Assembly (NCBI RefSeq): GCF_002871935.1
Contig: NZ_PNHQ01000014.1
Span: 1-54,620 of the forward strand
Length of the DNA stretch: 54,620 nucleotides
Source of the DNA: Aerococcus viridans
GTDB lineage: Bacteria > Bacillota > Bacilli > Lactobacillales > Aerococcaceae
Direction of reading: 5' to 3'
Position 1 is the first letter of the stretch. Each line of letters begins with the position of its first letter. The notes beneath the pieces are model-generated. The model searched no databases and was not told where the DNA came from. It saw nothing but the letters and a program-made list of their open reading frames with translations. The translations under genes and the position numbers were made by a program. This document shows, piece by piece, positions 46,101 to 54,594 of the stretch.

Positions 46101-46956
46101 TCTCGTTTAAATCTCCATTTCCTCGATTAGACTTTGCTTGTTTATTTCTTAAATATGGGGTATTTTCTGACTGATCTTTCCCTGGAAAATAAGAATAATG
46201 TCCTGACTTTGCTTGTTTTCCAGGCTGGTGAAAGCTAACCCCTGGTTCATCTGCCATAATACTTTTTAAACCTCGGTTTAAATGTCCACGTTTGGGCATA
46301 GTTTTTCTTTCAGTTGATGCTTCTGAAATCGGCATTGTTTGTCGCTTCTCTTGAAATCCTTTAGGTTCAGAAATAGCTTCTTCAAAATGAAATTGGCTTC
46401 TCCCTTTAGATCGGGCAATTTTAGCATCCTGACGACTACTCGTCCAATTTGACGGCAATTCACTAGGTTGAAAAGGTCTACGGAACTGATAATCCTGATA
46501 CTCCTGCAACTCTTGACGTAACCGATCTAACTTTTGTTGACGCTTGTTGTCAACATTCACTGCCTTAAATACTTCTTGATCAGCTGAATCATTAGCTAAT
46601 CTTGTTTTTGAAGAGTCTTGCCGGCCATAGTTAAAATGCCCATATGACGACTGATGGCGTTGTTTGTGATCTTGCCCGGATCGATAGTAAGCCATCTGTT
46701 GGGGGTCTTGATTTTCTCTATTCGCATCGTATGCCTTTTTAGGCGGGATTTGTCTTCTAGAAGATGCATCTTCCCCTTGGTTATACCAGTTCATGTAGTT
46801 GGGGAAAGTAATTGGATTGTTATTTTTCTCATGTAACAAAGCATTATTCTCCTTATAATAAAATGGCACAAAATGCTCAAGCTGATTATTCGTTCTCTCT
46901 TCTATTCGCTGCCATTTGTCCTTAGAATGTCTCAGTTTGTCATGCTCTTGACGCAA
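46093..46956 (-). CDS. Disordered, charged protein of unknown function upstream of murC
   Basis: The 287-residue protein is highly hydrophilic, rich in Gln, Asn, Arg, Lys, Ser and Tyr, with no membrane segment, no recognised domain and only one clear helix-like stretch (DNKRQQKLDRLRQELQEY, about 136-153). It begins at TTG (46956), 4 bases after a GGGGGTGA site. In Bacillus the DNA translocase SftA, which has a long charged N-terminal part, lies at this position; here only a short protein remains. It overlaps murC by 8 bases, so it is translated. I do not recognise a function. Confidence 0.7.
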   Translation of the reverse strand: MRQEHDKLRHSKDKWQRIEERTNNQLEHFVPFYYKENNALLHEKNNNPITFPNYMNWYNQGEDASSRRQIPPKKAYDANRENQDPQQMAYYRSGQDHKQRHQSSYGHFNYGRQDSSKTRLANDSADQEVFKAVNVDNKRQQKLDRLRQELQEYQDYQFRRPFQPSELPSNWTSSRQDAKIARSKGRSQFHFEEAISEPKGFQEKRQTMPISEASTERKTMPKRGHLNRGLKSIMADEPGVSFHQPGKQAKSGHYSYFPGKDQSENTPYLRNKQAKSNRGNGDLNENE

Positions 46957-47014
46957 CTACTCACCCCCAACACTTTACATGTATTATTTATTTATGAGGT
47001 TACTTAATATCTCA

Positions 47015-47650
47015 TTAGGCATCAACGAAATGCTCACTATTAATTTTATCAAATGATGTCCCAACTGGCACGTCATTTTTAATTTCTAGGATACCTTTTC
47101 GTTCATGTTCAGGATCAACGCCTAATTCAAATGCAGAAGTTAACATACCGTAACTTGGAACGCCGCGCAATTCACCTTCCCAGATGACTTGTCCATTTGG
47201 CATGACAGCACCCGGTAAGGCTGCTACAACAAACATTCCTTCACGGACATTAGCTGCACCACAAACGATTTGTACAACTTCATCCGGCCCAATTTTTGTT
47301 TGGGTGATATGTAAGTGGTCAGAACCTTCTAAAACTTTCACCTCTAATACTTCAGCCACAACTAGACGTGGATTATCATTGAAAGGAATGGTATCAAAAC
47401 CTTGCTCATAAAGCGATTGGTTGATTAAATCTAGTTGTGTTTGACTTAAGTGTACTCGTCCCTTTCCTTCGATTGATATTAGTTTAGAAATATTTTGAAT
47501 GTTGTAACCCATGGTTTCTTTTGATTCACTATTATAAATACGCGTTACATCGCCAACAGTTGAAGTTGCAATACGATTTCTCGCTAATGTGCCTTTTGAA
47601 AACATGATCACGTCACCGACGCCATCTCGGTTATATATACTAATCCACAT
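47015..47650 (-). CDS. ytpR: YtpR family tRNA-binding OB-fold protein
   Basis: The 211-residue protein has an N-terminal DUF4479-like half and a C-terminal tRNA_bind OB-fold (VVAEVLEVKVLEGSDHLHITQTKIG ..., shown here in part as VCGAANVREGMFVVAALPGA). It resembles the N-terminal module of phenylalanyl-tRNA synthetase beta. The role is unclear. I take the ATG at 47650 behind AAGGAGA (spacing 11); a longer form from 47671 overlaps that site. Context ytpR - x - murC is conserved in Firmicutes. Confidence 0.88.
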   Translation of the reverse strand: MWISIYNRDGVGDVIMFSKGTLARNRIATSTVGDVTRIYNSESKETMGYNIQNISKLISIEGKGRVHLSQTQLDLINQSLYEQGFDTIPFNDNPRLVVAEVLEVKVLEGSDHLHITQTKIGPDEVVQIVCGAANVREGMFVVAALPGAVMPNGQVIWEGELRGVPSYGMLTSAFELGVDPEHERKGILEIKNDVPVGTSFDKINSEHFVDA

Positions 47651-47982
47651 ATTCGTTAAAATCTCCTTCATATATCCATTTTAATATAGGATTAAATAAA
47701 ACTTACGACAGTAACCAATAAAAAAGCCTAGTCATCAACTAGACTGGTAATGTCCTATTAAAAAGTATCATATTCCACTAAATTATATACTCATAGTAAT
47801 AAAAGTGCAAATATTAATAAAGAGGCTCAAATCATACCATTTATACAGCCTCAATTTTCACAATCCCATTATCCTAGTAGGTCAAACTATATTTTGTTAA
47901 CTATGATTGTTATAATACATATATCATCACTTATCGAAATAGTATTACTTATTCAACCTTCAGACAATAAAGGAGCGATTAT
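47651..47982. other. Gap between ytpR and the small membrane protein gene (332 bases)
   Basis: On the minus strand this gap has two terminator-like hairpins: AGTCTAGTTGATGACTAGGCT with TTTTTT (47720-47744) and GAGGCT...AGCCTC with TTTATT (47822-47852). Both lie upstream of ytpR. No reading frame of note exists. On the plus strand TGTTATAAT (47908-47916) is an extended -10 for the following gene. A small minus-strand RNA is possible. Confidence 0.45.
47908..47916 (+). promoter_or_regulatory. Extended -10 promoter of the small membrane protein gene
   Basis: TGTTATAAT has TGn directly before a consensus TATAAT, 66 bases before the ATG at 47983. Confidence 0.55.
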
Positions 47983-48330
47983 ATGTCTAATCAATACGAA
48001 CTGCAAAATAAACGTAACGATATCCTATTAGCTAGCTTCCTATTTGGTTGCGGTTTAGTTATCGGTGGTGTTGTAGGTGCTTTAGTATCTGACCACTCTA
48101 AAAAAGTGGATGGTAATGATGTCCTAAAAAAAGCGAAAGCCTTATTCACTGACCCAGGTACCATTGAAGGTTCTTGGATTGAATTACAACCAATCGAAGC
48201 AGAACGCTTTGGGCAAAAACAAGAAGTTTTCTACGGTGGGATTTCACGAACCGAAGACAATGAATTGGTTCAATATGAATTTATGGCTGATCCAAAAACA
48301 GGTAACTTTTTAGACTTTTATAAGTTATAA
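47983..48330 (+). CDS. Hypothetical small membrane protein, 115 residues
   Basis: The protein has one N-terminal membrane segment (about residues 16-36, with GG repeats) and a soluble domain with IEGSWIELQPIEAERFG, VFYGGISRTEDNE and a C-terminal YEFMADPKTGNFLDFY. I do not recognise the family, though the C-terminal part looks like a small extracytoplasmic or cytoplasmic domain. AAAGGAG lies 7 bases before the ATG. It has its own promoter and terminator, so it is a single-gene unit. Confidence 0.72.
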   Translation: MSNQYELQNKRNDILLASFLFGCGLVIGGVVGALVSDHSKKVDGNDVLKKAKALFTDPGTIEGSWIELQPIEAERFGQKQEVFYGGISRTEDNELVQYEFMADPKTGNFLDFYKL

Positions 48331-48349
48331 AAGTTATCGCATATAAATA

Positions 48350-48384
48350 AGGGGATGTGACGTAAAGGTCACATCCTCTTTTTG
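48350..48384 (+). terminator. Terminator of the small membrane protein gene
   Basis: GGGGATGTGAC and GTCACATCCTC pair around GTAAAG and are followed by TTTTTG, 20 bases after the stop. Confidence 0.85.
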
Positions 48385-48528
48385 TTATCTTATAATCGTA
48401 ATGATATTTGGCTTCTTCTAGTAGATTGACCTATTATATATCACTACATTTTGATTACTTTGCTAAAAAGTCAGCATTACTTGATTTTTGTCCAACTTAT
48501 CTATTCTAAGCGGCATTAGCACATCGTT

Positions 48529-49170
48529 TTATTTGAATTTTGCTAACATATAGTTGATTCTAAAACCCCGGGCCGAGAATTTTTCTTCGTACTCTGTTTG
48601 TACATTACCCTCGATATCTGACTCATGCAAGTTCAATGAAATTTCTAAGAAATCCATCCCATATTGAGACATTGAGGTGAGTGAATATTCAAATAAACCT
48701 TGATTATCCGTTTTAAATTGCAATAATCCATCTGTTTTTAATACATGTTTATATTGGTCTAAGAATGTTTTAAAAGTTAAGCGACGTTTAGCGTGCCGTG
48801 CTTTTGGCCAAGGATCAGAGAAATTTAAGTATAACTTAGCAACTTCTCCGTCTTCAAAATAATTAGATAATTCAAGGGCATTTCCTAAAATAAAGCGTAG
48901 ATTCGGAAGTACTTCACCTTTCAAAGCTTTCTCCATTGCCATCACTAAAACTGACTCTTGTAGTTCAAGACCAATGAAATTAATATCTGGATAACGGCGT
49001 GCCATCTCAATAATAAATTGTCCTTTTCCAGTCCCCACCTCTAAGTGAATAGGATGGTCATTATTAAATTCTGCTTGCCATTTTCCTTGCATCGTTTCTG
49101 GTTCTAAAATGACATATTCTCTATGGTTTGCCATAGCATCTTTTGCCCATGGCTTATTTCTTACACGCAT
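48529..49170 (-). CDS. trmB: tRNA (guanine-N7-)-methyltransferase
   Basis: TrmB methylates G46 in the variable loop of tRNAs, using S-adenosylmethionine. The 213-residue protein has the SAM motif VGTGKGQFI (near residue 47), FIGLELQESVL and the catalytic NFSDPWPKARHAKRR. GGAGG lies upstream of the ATG. It follows ytmP on the same strand, as in Bacillus, with a terminator between. Confidence 0.96.
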   Translation of the reverse strand: MRVRNKPWAKDAMANHREYVILEPETMQGKWQAEFNNDHPIHLEVGTGKGQFIIEMARRYPDINFIGLELQESVLVMAMEKALKGEVLPNLRFILGNALELSNYFEDGEVAKLYLNFSDPWPKARHAKRRLTFKTFLDQYKHVLKTDGLLQFKTDNQGLFEYSLTSMSQYGMDFLEISLNLHESDIEGNVQTEYEEKFSARGFRINYMLAKFK

Positions 49171-49211
49171 ATTTTCCTCCTCATCAAAACTATCTAGTAT
49201 GATTCATTCCA

Positions 49212-49237
49212 ATAAAAAAGACCGGAAGGCCCGGTCC
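49212..49237 (-). terminator. Terminator of ytmP
   Basis: GACCGG and CCGGTC pair around GCCTT on the minus strand, with TTTTTT after. It lies in the gap between ytmP and trmB, so trmB must have its own promoter or depend on readthrough. Confidence 0.8.
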
Positions 49238-49258
49238 CTTTCAGTTGACTGACACTTG

Positions 49259-50077
49259 TTACATTTCTCCTACTTCCTGTAGGTAGCGGTTATTATATAT
49301 ATGTTTTAATTTTAATATCTTATGGTTCATGGCCATCATCCGGTTCTCTTGATAATCTTTTTTGATCATATTCAGGAGATTTAACATGGAGTACCATTCA
49401 ATACGTTGATAAATATCATACGTAATACGTAATCCATATAAATCAAACCAAGCATCCCAATTTTTAAAGTCAACATATTGTACCAATAACTGGCTGATAT
49501 CTAATATTGGATCAGCAATTTTAACCATTTCCCAGTCTACTAGATACAATTGGTTATCCTCAGCACGAATAAAATTACGACGGTTTAAGTCCCCATGACA
49601 TACCGTTTTGCGTGCACCATCAACTAAATGACGCGTGTCCCACAAACAATTCTCCACACAAGTTAAGAAGTGGTGGTTACGTAATTCTTTTGATAGATTA
49701 CTTTGATAATCTTGTAAAAAACGTTCTGGTTCATAAACATCACCATCAATTTTCACTAACATATTGTATAGATTATCTGAATGGTGATAACGATACATCA
49801 ATTTTACAACGGGCAATTGGGCTACTTCAAAATGTGATAAGACATTACCATAAACCCAATCCTGGGCCGTCATAATATCCCCACTACTTTCGCGCTTAGT
49901 CCATTTCAACTTGGGTGCAAAACCTTCCATTGACAAGATCGTTAATAAAGGTGAAGAATTTCGTTTTAGAAATACACGTTCATCGTTGGCATCATTATAG
50001 CCAACATAAGCTTGGCCAGTATCGCCTCCAATAGGTTCAAGAATCCACTCACGATCAAATTTGTATTCCAAAACCAT
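49259..50077 (-). CDS. ytmP: YtmP-like choline/aminoglycoside kinase family phosphotransferase
   Basis: The 272-residue protein has the kinase-like fold: PIGGDTGQAYVGY near the N-terminus, the catalytic loop VCHGDLNRRNF and LVDWEMVKIADPI, as in APH/choline kinases. The substrate is unknown. The first ATG (50077) is only one base after GGAGG; a TTG two codons later (50071) has spacing 7 and may be the real start. It lies just upstream of trmB, as in Bacillus. Confidence 0.88.
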   Translation of the reverse strand: MVLEYKFDREWILEPIGGDTGQAYVGYNDANDERVFLKRNSSPLLTILSMEGFAPKLKWTKRESSGDIMTAQDWVYGNVLSHFEVAQLPVVKLMYRYHHSDNLYNMLVKIDGDVYEPERFLQDYQSNLSKELRNHHFLTCVENCLWDTRHLVDGARKTVCHGDLNRRNFIRAEDNQLYLVDWEMVKIADPILDISQLLVQYVDFKNWDAWFDLYGLRITYDIYQRIEWYSMLNLLNMIKKDYQENRMMAMNHKILKLKHIYNNRYLQEVGEM

Positions 50078-50119
50078 TCCTCCTCTCGTTTACCCAAGTC
50101 ATAAAACTTCACTGTATAA

Positions 50120-50170
50120 ATGAAAAAAGTGAGCAGCGACTCCCTTTTGAGATGCTTACTCCTTTTTTCT
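50120..50170. terminator. Bidirectional terminator between ecsB and ytmP
   Basis: Arms GTGAGCA and TGCTTAC pair, with six A on the left and six T on the right of the structure. The loop is long. It ends ecsB on the minus strand. Confidence 0.6.
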
Positions 50171-50216
50171 TAAGTACTAGTTATTTTAGTTGGAAATCCT
50201 TACTTAGTCAACTAAC

Positions 50217-51464
50217 TTAGCGTATTCTAACCTTTTTTTCTTTGTTACGCATAAAGCGCGCTAGATAAAAATAAACGAAGAATAACCCGAGTATAATGGT
50301 TGAAAGTAATAATGTGCCAGTAAAAATCCAGTCATGTGTAAATATGCTTGCAATTAAAAATAATACAATTTGCGTACAAATTGGTTGCATCATCATTTGT
50401 TTAAATCCAGTAAGTTGTGAACTTTGATTAATTGGATAGACCTGTAATAAAATATGTTGGTTTATTTTCTTAGCCATCGGTAAAATTTGAAAATGGCTAA
50501 AGTATTGAACTAGTAATAACACTAGTATATTCAACCAGTGATTATTTGTGACAAATATCAAATATAATATCCCTATCAAAGTCATACGGGACCATAGAGG
50601 GAAATAATCACTTGACCGCCAAAAAGCTCGACTATACAGATAAGCATATGGATTATCACTACGATTCATTATTTTAATTAGTCCGTCTAGATGCTTGCGA
50701 CGTTTACTAGATACAGCATCTTGAGGCATATTGACAAATAAGGCTAAGCCACGTTTAATCTGTTGCTGGCGATTTTGTTCCATAGAAACAAGCTTATGCC
50801 AATGCCAGCCCTTCTTTTCCTCTGAGAAAGGCTGAATACCAGTAAAATGAACTACAATCAAATATACTAAAGCGATAGCTAAACAAAGATAGGGCGTAAC
50901 ATAAGAAGCTAAAAGTACTGTTATAAATAACACAAAATAAAGCATTACTAGATGAAATTGAATCAAACGCTGATTTGTATAACGCCAACTTTCAAGAATA
51001 ATACTTAGATGTGCTGACTTAAAACAAATAAGAATGACCGCTAACACCAGCAATTCAACAATTGAATACCCCGCCATCATTACCAATAACGGGTATGATC
51101 CAGCCACCAATAAAATGGTGATGATACTTGGTAATAATAACGAGTGGTTTAAAGCTGAGCGAAACCACTCATTAAATTTAGATTCTATAGGTAATAGAAA
51201 GACCAAGTCACTAGCAATAATATGAGAAGCAACACCAGTCAAGAGAAGGCCCACTGTCATGATCAAAGCCCAAAGTAAATGTACCCAAATACCGACTAGA
51301 CCTTGAGATAATGTAGATAACCAATTTGAGTATTGATAAGCTAAAGCCCCAAATAAAAAGAAAAGCACAATAACAGCGTGATCATTAAAAATATACTTCG
51401 CATTTTTAAAAAATAAATGATAACCCGCTTCTCGGCGCTTATGATAGATATCAAGCAGATGCAT
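50217..51464 (-). CDS. ecsB: EcsB family ABC transporter membrane protein
   Basis: The 415-residue permease has about nine hydrophobic segments spread over its length, begins MHLLDIYHKRREAGYHLFFKNAKYI, and ends basic. With EcsA it forms the Ecs transporter, linked in Bacillus to intramembrane proteolysis, secretion and competence. It starts inside ecsA (overlap 14 bases). The ATG at 51464 has GGGGG 9 bases upstream; an earlier ATG at 51470 is too near it. Confidence 0.9.
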   Translation of the reverse strand: MHLLDIYHKRREAGYHLFFKNAKYIFNDHAVIVLFFLFGALAYQYSNWLSTLSQGLVGIWVHLLWALIMTVGLLLTGVASHIIASDLVFLLPIESKFNEWFRSALNHSLLLPSIITILLVAGSYPLLVMMAGYSIVELLVLAVILICFKSAHLSIILESWRYTNQRLIQFHLVMLYFVLFITVLLASYVTPYLCLAIALVYLIVVHFTGIQPFSEEKKGWHWHKLVSMEQNRQQQIKRGLALFVNMPQDAVSSKRRKHLDGLIKIMNRSDNPYAYLYSRAFWRSSDYFPLWSRMTLIGILYLIFVTNNHWLNILVLLLVQYFSHFQILPMAKKINQHILLQVYPINQSSQLTGFKQMMMQPICTQIVLFLIASIFTHDWIFTGTLLLSTIILGLFFVYFYLARFMRNKEKKVRIR

Positions 51465-52197
51465 GATCATCTGCCCCCTTTGCTAAACGCAAATATAAAT
51501 CATCTAACGTTGCTTTTGGCATTTGATATTGTTGACGAATTTCATCTAGTGTTCCAGCTGCTACTAATTCCCCATCCGCTAAGAATAAGAAACGGTCACA
51601 ATACTGTTCAGCTGTTGCTAAAACATGCGTAGTCATTAATACCGAAGCACCATCTTCTCGTTTCGCCTTTAGTAGGTCTATAAAATCATGAATAGCCATC
51701 GGATCTAATCCAAGAAAAGGCTCATCTATTACATATAATGAAGTATCTACTAAGAAAGCACAAACAATCATTACCTTCTGCTTCATCCCTTTTGAAAAGT
51801 GTATAGGTAACCAATCTAGCCTTTTATCCAAACGGAAATTTTCTAGTAACGGTTGCGCATTCTTTAGCGCCTCTTCCTTACTTAATCCATAAGCCATCCC
51901 AGTTAATTCAATATGCTCTCTTAGCGTTAACGTTTCATATAATACTGGCATTTCAGGAATATAAGTGAAGGCTTGACGATACACATCAGCATCGTCTGTT
52001 AATTGATGGCCATCAATTGAAATCTCGCCCTTCATTGGCCGCATCAAACCAATAATATGCTTAATAATGGTTGATTTACCAGCACCATTTAATCCGATAA
52101 GTCCCACAATTTCACCTGATTGAATATTAAAATCAATATCTTTTAAAACAGGTTGACTTGAATAGCCTCCTGTAAGTCCTTTAACTGTTAATGTCAT
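51451..52197 (-). CDS. ecsA: EcsA ABC transporter ATP-binding protein
   Basis: The 248-residue ATPase has Walker A GLNGAGKS (35-42), the signature FSKGMKQK (a variant of LSGGQ, as is usual for EcsA) and Walker B LYVIDEPFLGLD. It drives EcsB. It is divergent from hit, giving the standard ecsBA//hit order. The ATG at 52197 lies 9 bases after AAGGG; the ATG three codons earlier overlaps that site. Confidence 0.94.
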   Translation of the reverse strand: MTLTVKGLTGGYSSQPVLKDIDFNIQSGEIVGLIGLNGAGKSTIIKHIIGLMRPMKGEISIDGHQLTDDADVYRQAFTYIPEMPVLYETLTLREHIELTGMAYGLSKEEALKNAQPLLENFRLDKRLDWLPIHFSKGMKQKVMIVCAFLVDTSLYVIDEPFLGLDPMAIHDFIDLLKAKREDGASVLMTTHVLATAEQYCDRFLFLADGELVAAGTLDEIRQQYQMPKATLDDLYLRLAKGADDHASA

Positions 52198-52398
52198 TAA
52201 GTTCATCCCTTTTAATTCACTTTGTCTTTAAATGTCGAATAGATCAACTCCAATTTAGCATATCACTGAAATTGTTCCCTTCCCATCATTTATGTTAAAA
52301 TTAATATAATTATAGCCTTTAATTTACCATTATTTATAAATAAATGCGATGAATTATTATGGCGAAAGTTAGCCTATTATTGAAAGCGAGGACTATTC

Positions 52399-52833
52399 AT
52401 GGATAATTGTATATTCTGTAAAATTGCAAACGGAGAAATCCCAACAAATAAGGTCTACGAAGACGAAGTAGTTATGGCCTTCCTAGATATGAGCCAAGTG
52501 ACAAAAGGTCATACCTTACTTGTACCTAAGAAACACATTCAAGACATCTTTGGTTATTCTTCAAATGATGCTGGCGCTGTCTTTAAACGGATTCCTTTAA
52601 TTGCGAATGCCCTAAAAGATGCCTACCCAGATATGCAAGGTTTAAATATTTTAAATAATAATGGTGAGATGGCTTATCAATCTGTATTCCACTCACATGT
52701 CCATCTAATTCCTAGATACAACGGAGAAAAAGATGGCTTCGGCTTAAAATGGGAACCAGCTGAAGAAGGCACATACTCAGACAAAGACTTAAGTAATATT
52801 GCCAAGACTATCAACCAACAAATCGAGGGATAA
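52399..52833 (+). CDS. hit: HIT family nucleotide-binding protein
   Basis: The 144-residue protein has an N-terminal CIFCKI and the histidine triad HSHVH at residues 98-102 with LIPRYN after. HIT proteins hydrolyse nucleotide conjugates such as AMP-lysine or Ap4A. GCGAGG lies upstream of the ATG. It is divergent from ecsA, and is followed after 2 bases by the YtxH-like gene, so both are probably one unit. Confidence 0.96.
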   Translation: MDNCIFCKIANGEIPTNKVYEDEVVMAFLDMSQVTKGHTLLVPKKHIQDIFGYSSNDAGAVFKRIPLIANALKDAYPDMQGLNILNNNGEMAYQSVFHSHVHLIPRYNGEKDGFGLKWEPAEEGTYSDKDLSNIAKTINQQIEG

Positions 52834-52835
52834 TA

Positions 52836-53198
52836 ATGAAAAAATTTATAACTGGTCTCCTATTTGGTGCTGTTGCAGGTGCGGGCTATGCCTTATTAAA
52901 AACACCTCATTCTGGTACAGAAAATAGAGAGCGTTTAAAGAATTATTTTGACGATGTCACTTATGCAACCAATGATTTAACTGGTTCAATCGCACAAGCT
53001 CAAAATGCAGTAACAGATTTAGCCCAACAAGGATTATCCTCAGCAAAAATTGCTCGCGATGAAATTACCCTTGCGCTGAACGATTTCAATCAATCTACTA
53101 CACCACAAATTTCTGAAATCCAAAAACAAGTGGCAAAATTACAGCATGACTTATCTGCCGCTGACATTCGTTCAAACGATGAGCATACGAATGATTAA
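52836..53198 (+). CDS. YtxH-like membrane-anchored protein
   Basis: The 120-residue protein has an N-terminal membrane segment (FITGLLFGAVAGAGYALL, residues 4-21), KTPHSGTENRERL, typical of YtxH-domain proteins, and a long amphipathic helical stretch with ISEIQKQVAKLQHDL. It is probably a membrane-anchored coiled coil. It begins 2 bases after hit; GAGGGATAATA lies just upstream. Function unknown, possibly general stress. Confidence 0.85.
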   Translation: MKKFITGLLFGAVAGAGYALLKTPHSGTENRERLKNYFDDVTYATNDLTGSIAQAQNAVTDLAQQGLSSAKIARDEITLALNDFNQSTTPQISEIQKQVAKLQHDLSAADIRSNDEHTND

Positions 53199-53314
53199 TC
53201 TAGCATTAAATATGAAGTTTTCTTGATTAATCTTCTGAATCATTGTGTATTGCTTTTTTGATATGCTATATTAAGACTTGTATTATGAAGTTTTGACAGG
53301 AGTGAATCAAGAAA

Positions 53315-54421
53315 ATGAATATTAGTAAGAAGTTCAAACTTACTTCAATTGCCTTATTAAGTACTTTTGCCCTTGCAGCATGCTCAACTGGTTCAGGTGA
53401 CGGTTCAAGCGCTGTTGCAACTGGTGATGGTGTAGAAGTGACCAACGAAGAATTACAAGCAGAATTAAAATCAACATACGGTAATACTGTATTACAAGAA
53501 TTGATTATGGAAGAAGTTTTTGTTAATGAAGTCGGTGAAGATCGCGCTAAAGAATTGACCGAAGAAGCAACAACTGAAGTTGAAGCCCTTATCGCTAATT
53601 ATGGTGGAGAAGATGCCTTCAATTCTGTTTTAGCATCATCTGGTTTCTCTGACCGTGAGGACTACGAACATCAAGTATACTACTATAAGCTAATGAGTGA
53701 ATCTGTAGCTAAATATATCGATATCACCGATGAAGAAATTCAAACCGCTTATGATGAGTATACTCCACCATTCACAGTTTCACATATCTTAGTTGAAGAT
53801 GAGGAAACAGCGAAAGACTTGATTGCACAATTAGATGACGGTGCAGACTTTGCGGAATTAGCAAAAGAAAACTCAACCGATACTGCAACTGCTGAAAAGG
53901 GCGGTTCTCTAGGTGAAGTAGATGCAGACTCTGGTTTAGATGAAACATTCTATGCTGCAGCTGAAGAATTAGCGGAAGGCGAATATACAACTACACCAGT
54001 TGAAACAAGCTTTGGTTACCACATCATTAAAATGGACGAAAAACCTGAAAAAGGTAGTTTAGAAGAAGAAAAAGATAAATTAAAAGAATCAATTACTGCT
54101 GATAAATTAACAGATTCTACATTAGTTGCCGGTATCGTTTCTGATATTCTAAAAGCGCACAATGTCGATATTAAAGATAAGGACTTAAAGACAGCTTTAG
54201 ATGATGTAATCATCTCAGATGAAGAGCAAGAATCTATGGATGCTGAAGCTGAGTCTGCTGCTGCTGAAAGTGAATCTGCGGCTAGCGAATCTGCAGCATC
54301 AAGCGATGATGCCTCTGAATCTACAGAATCTTCTAGCGAATCCTCTTCTGAAGAATCTTCAACTGAATCTTCTGCCTCATCAGAAGCAAGTTCTAGTGAA
54401 TCGGAATCTTCTGCTGAATAA
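53315..54421 (+). CDS. prsA: PrsA-type foldase lipoprotein with Ser/Glu-rich tail
   Basis: PrsA is a membrane-anchored parvulin that folds secreted proteins. The lipobox LAAC puts Cys23 at the mature N-terminus. The PPIC domain runs from FTVSHILVEDEE to YHIIKMDEK (about residues 152-243). After residue 300 comes a 65-residue tail made almost only of Ser, Glu and Ala, absent from Bacillus PrsA (length 292 there). AGGAG lies about 12 bases before the ATG. It is the last gene before the IS3-type element. Confidence 0.93.
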   Translation: MNISKKFKLTSIALLSTFALAACSTGSGDGSSAVATGDGVEVTNEELQAELKSTYGNTVLQELIMEEVFVNEVGEDRAKELTEEATTEVEALIANYGGEDAFNSVLASSGFSDREDYEHQVYYYKLMSESVAKYIDITDEEIQTAYDEYTPPFTVSHILVEDEETAKDLIAQLDDGADFAELAKENSTDTATAEKGGSLGEVDADSGLDETFYAAAEELAEGEYTTTPVETSFGYHIIKMDEKPEKGSLEEEKDKLKESITADKLTDSTLVAGIVSDILKAHNVDIKDKDLKTALDDVIISDEEQESMDAEAESAAAESESAASESAASSDDASESTESSSESSSEESSTESSASSEASSSESESSAE

Positions 54422-54442
54422 ACGAATGAATATACCTAAATG

Positions 54443-54472
54443 AAAAGCCATCCGAATTCGGATGGCTTTTTT
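54443..54472 (+). terminator. Terminator of prsA
   Basis: AAAAGCCATCC and GGATGGCTTTT pair around GAATTC, followed by more T, 22 bases after the prsA stop. Confidence 0.9.
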
Positions 54473-54540
54473 GATCTGTTCTTTTACTATAAGTTGTTAT
54501 GGCGCTACAATATATAGGACTGATGACTAAAATGATATGC

Positions 54541-54587
54541 TCCCCCTAAAGTAGACACTTAATAAAATAAGTCTGCTTTAGAGGGGA
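54541..54587 (+). promoter_or_regulatory. Hairpin that would cover the transposase ribosome site
   Basis: TCCCCCTAAAGTAGAC (54541-54556) pairs with GTCTGCTTTAGAGGGGA (54571-54587), with one extra base and one wobble. The right arm contains the GAGGGG ribosome site (54581-54586) of the OrfA start at 54595. RNA entering from outside the element would hide that site. Confidence 0.75.
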
Positions 54588-54594
54588 TTTTTTT

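Noticed and set aside
48466..48479. Third copy of the dispersed repeat (AAAAGTCAGCATTA)
   Set aside because: Only 14 bases match with no further similarity around them; too short to count as a copy.
53772..54213. Minus-strand frames inside prsA
   Set aside because: They are shadows caused by the repetitive Ser/Glu/Ala codons and the low-stop content of the antisense strand; no ribosome site precedes them.
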